In this document: piece after piece, positions 47,031 through 50,297 of the stretch
Position numbering within the stretch: position 1 is the stretch's first letter
How the letters are laid out: every line of letters begins with the position of its first letter
From: Chromatiaceae bacterium
GTDB lineage: Bacteria; Pseudomonadota; Gammaproteobacteria; Chromatiales; Chromatiaceae
DNA: 50,297 nt
Assembly: GCA_007693535.1 (NCBI GenBank)
Contig: REDK01000130.1
Location: 1 to 50,297 of the forward strand
Direction of reading: 5' to 3'
Notes under the pieces: model-generated
Database searches by the model: none
What the model was told of the DNA's origin: nothing
The model's input: only the letters and a program-made list of their open reading frames with translations
Program-made: the position numbers and the translations under genes

Positions 47031-48802
47031 GGGGTCTTCGGTTCCTGTGGCAGGTCCGCGCGGGGCGGTGCGGCAGTGGCCGCGAGCTTGCGTTCGAGAA
47101 AGGGCACGATCTCGGCCAGCGGCAGCAGTTGCATGTCGCTGTCGCGCCGGCCCTTGTATTCCACCTGGCCCGCGTCGAGGTGTTTGTCGCCGACCACCAC
47201 CCGATGCGGGATGCCGATCAGTTCCATATCGGCAAACATGAAGCCAGGACGCACGTCGCGGTCGTCGAGCAGGACCTCGATGCCGACTGCGCGCAATTGC
47301 TCGTAGAGGTCCTCCACGGCCTCGCGCACGCGGTAGGACTTGCCGAGCTTCATCGGCAGCAGGGCCACCTCGAACGGGGCGATGCTGGCTGGCCAGCAGA
47401 TGCCGCGCTCGTCGTGATGCTGTTCAATGGCGGCGGCCACCACCCGCGACACCCCGATGCCGTAGCACCCCATGGTCATGGTCACTGCCTGGCCAGATTC
47501 GTCCAGCACCACCGCCCGCATCGCCTCGCTGTATTTGCGGCCCAACTGGAAGATGTGGCCGACCTCGATCCCGCGGGCGATGCCGAGCCGGCCCTGGCCG
47601 TCCGGGCTGGGATCGCCGTCGCGCACGTTGCGCAGGTCGGCCACCGGCGGCAGCGGCAGGTCGCGGCCCCAGTTGAGCCCGAACCAGTGCCGGCCGTCCT
47701 GATTGGCCCCGGCGCTGAAGTCGGCGGTGATGGCGACGCTGCGATCGGCGATGCAGGGGATGGGCAGGTCGCGCGGGCCCAGCGAGCCGGGTCCAGCGCC
47801 GATGGCGGCGCGGATCTCGGCCTCGTCGGCCAGGCGCAGCGGCGCCATCACCTGCGGCAGCTTGGCCGCCTTGACCGGGTTCAATTCGTGATCGCCGCGC
47901 ACCAGCAGCGCGATCAGCCCTACCTCGCTCCCGGTGGCCGGATCGGCGGCCGCGACCACCAGGGTCTTGACCGTGCGTTCGATAGGTTGCTCGAACTGTG
48001 CGACCAGGTCGGCGATGGTGCGGGCGTTGGGGGTCGCCACCAGGCGCGCCGCTTCGCCTGGGGCCGGGGCTGCCGCGGCCGAGGCCAGCGCCTCGGCCAG
48101 TTCCACGTTGGCGGCATAGTCGCTGGCGTCGGAGAAGGCGATGGCATCCTCGCCGGCGGCGGCCAGGACGTGGAACTCGTGCGAGGCATTGCCGCCGATG
48201 CTGCCGGTGTCGGCCTGCACAGCGCGAAAATCCAGCCCGCAGCGGCGGAAGATGCGGCTGTAGGTCGCGTGCATCTGCGCATAGGTCGCGGCGAGCGAGG
48301 CGTCGTCGAGATGGAAGGAATAGGCATCCTTCATCAGGAACTCGCGCGCGCGCATTACGCCGAAGCGCGGGCGCACCTCGTCGCGGAACTTGGTTTGGAT
48401 CTGATAGAAATTGACCGGCAGTTGCCGGTAGCTGCGGATCTCATTGCGGGCCAGATCGGTGATGATCTCCTCATGGGTCGGTCCGAAGCAGAAATCGCGC
48501 TGATGGCGATCCTGGAAGCGCAGCAGTTCCGATCCGTACTGCCCCCAGCGCCCGGACTCCTGCCAGAGTTCCGCCGGCTGCACCGCCGGCATCGCGACCT
48601 CCAGCGCCCCGGCCCGGTCCATCTCCTCGCGCACGATACGCTCCACCTTGCGCAGCACCCGCAACCCGAGCGGCAGCCAGGTATAGAGTCCGGCGGCAAG
48701 CTTGCGGATCATGCCGGCGCGCAGCATCAGCCGGTGGCTGGCGATCTCGGCATCGGCCGGCGTCTCTTTGACGGTCTGCAGCGGAAACTGGGAGGTGCGC
48801 AT
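47027..48802 (-). CDS. proS: Prolyl-tRNA synthetase (prokaryote type)
   Basis: Class II aminoacyl-tRNA synthetase charging tRNA(Pro), 591 residues from ATG 48802 ([19 protein letters not shown]). Motif 1 is in the first 100 residues, motif 2 in [21 protein letters not shown], and motif 3 in [19 protein letters not shown]. Between motifs 2 and 3 is the YbaK-like editing insertion (about 225-385), which hydrolyses Ala-tRNA(Pro). This marks the bacterial long form. The C-terminal anticodon-binding domain has VEVLLDDRD-like sequence (here [26 protein letters not shown]). It overlaps fabA by four bases. Confidence 0.97.
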   Translation of the reverse strand: MRTSQFPLQTVKETPADAEIASHRLMLRAGMIRKLAAGLYTWLPLGLRVLRKVERIVREEMDRAGALEVAMPAVQPAELWQESGRWGQYGSELLRFQDRHQRDFCFGPTHEEIITDLARNEIRSYRQLPVNFYQIQTKFRDEVRPRFGVMRAREFLMKDAYSFHLDDASLAATYAQMHATYSRIFRRCGLDFRAVQADTGSIGGNASHEFHVLAAAGEDAIAFSDASDYAANVELAEALASAAAAPAPGEAARLVATPNARTIADLVAQFEQPIERTVKTLVVAAADPATGSEVGLIALLVRGDHELNPVKAAKLPQVMAPLRLADEAEIRAAIGAGPGSLGPRDLPIPCIADRSVAITADFSAGANQDGRHWFGLNWGRDLPLPPVADLRNVRDGDPSPDGQGRLGIARGIEVGHIFQLGRKYSEAMRAVVLDESGQAVTMTMGCYGIGVSRVVAAAIEQHHDERGICWPASIAPFEVALLPMKLGKSYRVREAVEDLYEQLRAVGIEVLLDDRDVRPGFMFADMELIGIPHRVVVGDKHLDAGQVEYKGRRDSDMQLLPLAEIVPFLERKLAATAAPPRADLPQEPKTP

Positions 48803-49011
48803 GGCAGGCAGTGGGCGGTAGCGGGGCAAAGCGGGCAAGTCTACCCCGACACCCGAATGGGTGACCACAGCCGCGCGCTGGAGGCAGCGCTGACGCACGA
48901 GCCGAGAACTGCTGATGGGAGAAGGGATCCAGGGGTAGGCGGATAAATTTCTTTCGCAAAAGGGCTAGACACGGCGATTTTGGCCAGGAATAATCGAGCG
49001 TGATCCGATCC

Positions 49012-49027
49012 GCCTGGGGGAACAGGC
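49012..49027 (+). promoter_or_regulatory. Hairpin holding the ribosome-binding site of the DruA-like gene
   Basis: Stem GCCTG/CAGGC with a six-base loop GGGGAA lies three bases before the ATG at 49031. The loop contains the purine-rich Shine-Dalgarno-like sequence. Insertion sequences often hide their ribosome-binding site in structure to block read-through expression from outside; this could be such a device. Confidence 0.4.
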
Positions 49028-49030
49028 TCG

Positions 49031-49951
49031 ATGTCCGAGACCGAGACGGTGCTGTTGCGCCATGGCAGTTGTGAGCTGCGTGGCGAGGACGTTGCGTACA
49101 TCCGCGGTTTTCTCGCCGACTTTCCGACGCTCTCGCGTACCGAGACGATCCTGACGCTGGCCGAGCATCTGGGCTGGACCACCCCGGCGGGTGGCGCCCG
49201 CAGCGCGGCGGCCACGCAACTGCTCGAGCAGCTCGAGCAGACCGGTGCGATTCGGCTGCCTGCGCTCGATTCGCGCTACCAGACGACGGTGGGCAAGAAG
49301 CTGCAACCACGCAAGGCGGTACACGTGAACGCGGGGGTGCCGATTGGCTGCAGCCTGGCGGAGCTGGCGCCGGTGCGGCTTCGCGCCCTCACGGCAGCCG
49401 AGGAGCAGGCGCGCTTTGACGCCTACCTGCGGACGTTCCACCCGCTCGGCTACGCGAAGCCGTTCGGTTGCTTCGCGCGCTACTGGATCGAAGCCGCCGG
49501 CCAGCCGCTGGGTGCGATCCTGCTGGGCGGCGCGGCGCGTGCGCTGGCACCGCGAGATCACTTCATCGGCTGGAACGTACACGTGCGCCGTCGCAACCTG
49601 CCATGGGTGGTGGGCAACAGCCGCTTTCTGATCTTTCCCTGGGTCCGGGTGCCGCACCTGGCGAGTCACGCGCTGGCGCAGCTCGCGCGCCAACTGCCCG
49701 AGGATTGGGCGCGGCGCTGGTCGTTTCGGCCGCTGCTGCTGGAGACCTTCGTCGACCCCGCCCACTACTGCGGCAGCTGTTACCTCGCCGCCGGCTGGCA
49801 GCCACTCGGCCACACCAGCGGCCGCGGCCTCGCGCGCCCCGGCCACCGCTATCGCAGCACGCCGAAACTGATTCTCGTCAAGCCGCTGGCGCACCCCTGG
49901 CGCGAGCGCCTGTGTTCCGCTTCCCTGGCGACCGGAGTATCCCTCCCATGA
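49031..49951 (+). CDS. DUF4338 (DruA-like) protein of an insertion element
   Basis: Protein of 306 residues from the DUF4338 family, which includes DruA of the Druantia antiphage system. The conserved core is PLGYAKPFGCFARYWI, ARALAPRDHFIGWNVHVRRR, VVGNSRFLIFPWVRVPHLASHAL, LLETFVDPAHYCGSCYLAAGWQPLGHTSGRG. The N-terminal third (about 20-75) is helical and contains ADFPTLSRTETILTLAEHLGW. Here it is not next to other Druantia genes but overlaps a transposase gene, so a role in transposition is more likely than defence. Its stop overlaps the next start (ATGA). Confidence 0.85.
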   Translation: MSETETVLLRHGSCELRGEDVAYIRGFLADFPTLSRTETILTLAEHLGWTTPAGGARSAAATQLLEQLEQTGAIRLPALDSRYQTTVGKKLQPRKAVHVNAGVPIGCSLAELAPVRLRALTAAEEQARFDAYLRTFHPLGYAKPFGCFARYWIEAAGQPLGAILLGGAARALAPRDHFIGWNVHVRRRNLPWVVGNSRFLIFPWVRVPHLASHALAQLARQLPEDWARRWSFRPLLLETFVDPAHYCGSCYLAAGWQPLGHTSGRGLARPGHRYRSTPKLILVKPLAHPWRERLCSASLATGVSLP

Positions 49952-50297
49952 GCACGTCCTCCCGCGTTGTGCGGCGCAAGGCCGCCGCCGAACTCCACGG
50001 TAAAAAAAACACCCGCAGCACGCCCTGCGCGAGGCCCGCGCGCGGGCGGGCCTGAACCCCGCCACGCGGCCGGGTCCGGCCAACCACCGCAGCCCGCTGT
50101 CGACGGTCGCGGACGAGCGCGCGGCGCGTACGGACACCGTTGCCGAGCAGATGCGGGTGATCCGCGCGCAGTTGCCCACGCTGCTGCAGCGCCTGGCGAA
50201 GATCCCCGACCCGCGCCAACCCGGCAAGGTCAAGCATGCGCTCACGAGCCTGATGCTGTTTGGTCTGCTGTGCTTCGTGTTGCAGCTCAGTTCGCGG
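49948..50297 (+). CDS. Transposase-like gene with predicted -1 frameshift, 3' part outside window
   Basis: ATG 49948 opens MSTSSRVVRRKAAAELHGKK and reaches a stop (TGA) after 35 codons. A -1 shift at the A8 run (50002-50009), which contains A AAA AAC (50004-50010) in the correct phase, joins it to a long frame. That frame reads HPQHALREARARAGLNP...MRVIRAQLPTLLQRLAKIP, then DPRQPGKVKHALTSLMLFGLL, running off the right edge. The DPRxPxKVKHxLTxLxLxG pattern is typical of the N-terminal domain of ISNCY-like and related DDE transposases. Transcriptional slippage on A8 is an alternative. A plain disabling frameshift is also possible. Confidence 0.7.

Larger units (their letters stand above)
48925..50297 (+). 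mobile_element. Left part of an insertion element with DruA-like and transposase genes
   Basis: A two-gene element enters from about 48.9 kb and runs off the right edge. It encodes a DUF4338/DruA-like protein and then a transposase-like protein, overlapping by four bases. The left boundary is uncertain. A locally AT-rich stretch (about 48935-48985), unlike the flanking DNA, separates proS from the element and could hold the terminal inverted repeat. The right end and target duplication are outside the window. Confidence 0.65.

Noticed and set aside
45783-47306. Plus-strand open frame of 507 codons
   Set aside because: Antisense to the hydrolase, fabA and the end of proS; composition is His/Asp/Gly-rich without motifs.
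47129-48946. Plus-strand open frame of 605 codons
   Set aside because: It is exactly antisense to proS, which has all class II synthetase motifs.

Overview
This is a GC-rich chromosomal window, about two thirds G+C by eye. Nearly every intact gene belongs to a family typical of Gammaproteobacteria. Gene order and protein style (pilMNOPQ-aroKB-gltB, mreBCD divergent from gatCAB, sdhCDAB-sdhE, proS-fabA, a DUF3365 haem protein) suggest a member of the Chromatiales (purple sulfur or related bacteria). The species assignment is inference. No rRNA, tRNA or CRISPR array was seen.

Layout. (1) 1-12484, minus strand: gltB (3' end outside the window), aroB, aroK and the type IV pilus alignment/secretin operon pilMNOPQ. 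An unusual 400-base gap lies between pilN and pilO. (2) 12.7-19.2 kb: a conserved hypothetical gene and citrate synthase gltA, then about 1.4 kb without a clear gene. That stretch holds an operator-like palindrome and a candidate short minus-strand transcript with a -10 box and a strong terminator. A DUF3365 c-type haem protein, an FAD amine-oxidase-like enzyme and a 2OG-Fe(II)-oxygenase-like protein follow. (3) 19.2-22.5 kb, minus: gatCAB amidotransferase. (4) 23.2-33.7 kb, plus: a cell-shape and wall block of mreBCD, mrdA (PBP2), rodA, mltB-like, rlpA, dacA-type, a D-amino-acid-transaminase-like gene and a DUF493 gene. mreC lacks an ATG where its Shine-Dalgarno and family N-terminus point; the codon there is ATC. 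(5) 33.9-38.0 kb, plus: an uncharacterised membrane protein, a MoxR-type AAA+ ATPase and a DUF2201-type protein with a VWA-like domain. A decayed coiled-coil stretch sits in the reading frame behind the ATPase. (6) 38.3-42.0 kb, plus: sdhCDAB and the flavinylation factor sdhE. (7) 42.0-43.8 kb: a graveyard holding a membrane-protein tail, a palindromic repeat, a multiply frameshifted gene and a TIR-domain remnant. (8) 43.8-48.8 kb, minus: a DUF1028 gene, and the tightly packed proS-fabA-hydrolase operon. (9) about 48.9 kb to the end: the left part of an insertion element with a DruA-like (DUF4338) gene overlapping a transposase gene. The transposase frame is restored by a -1 shift at an A8 run containing the heptamer A AAA AAC.

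How the genes work together. gltB, gltA and sdhCDAB-E serve nitrogen assimilation and the TCA cycle, and aroKB the shikimate pathway. The mreBCD-mrdA-rodA block is the elongasome, followed by wall hydrolases and carboxypeptidase. Candidates for an undescribed system are the membrane protein/MoxR/VWA trio at 33.9-38.0 kb, the haem protein/flavoenzyme/oxygenase neighbourhood at 16.2-19.2 kb, and the DruA-like insertion element with its predicted frameshift.
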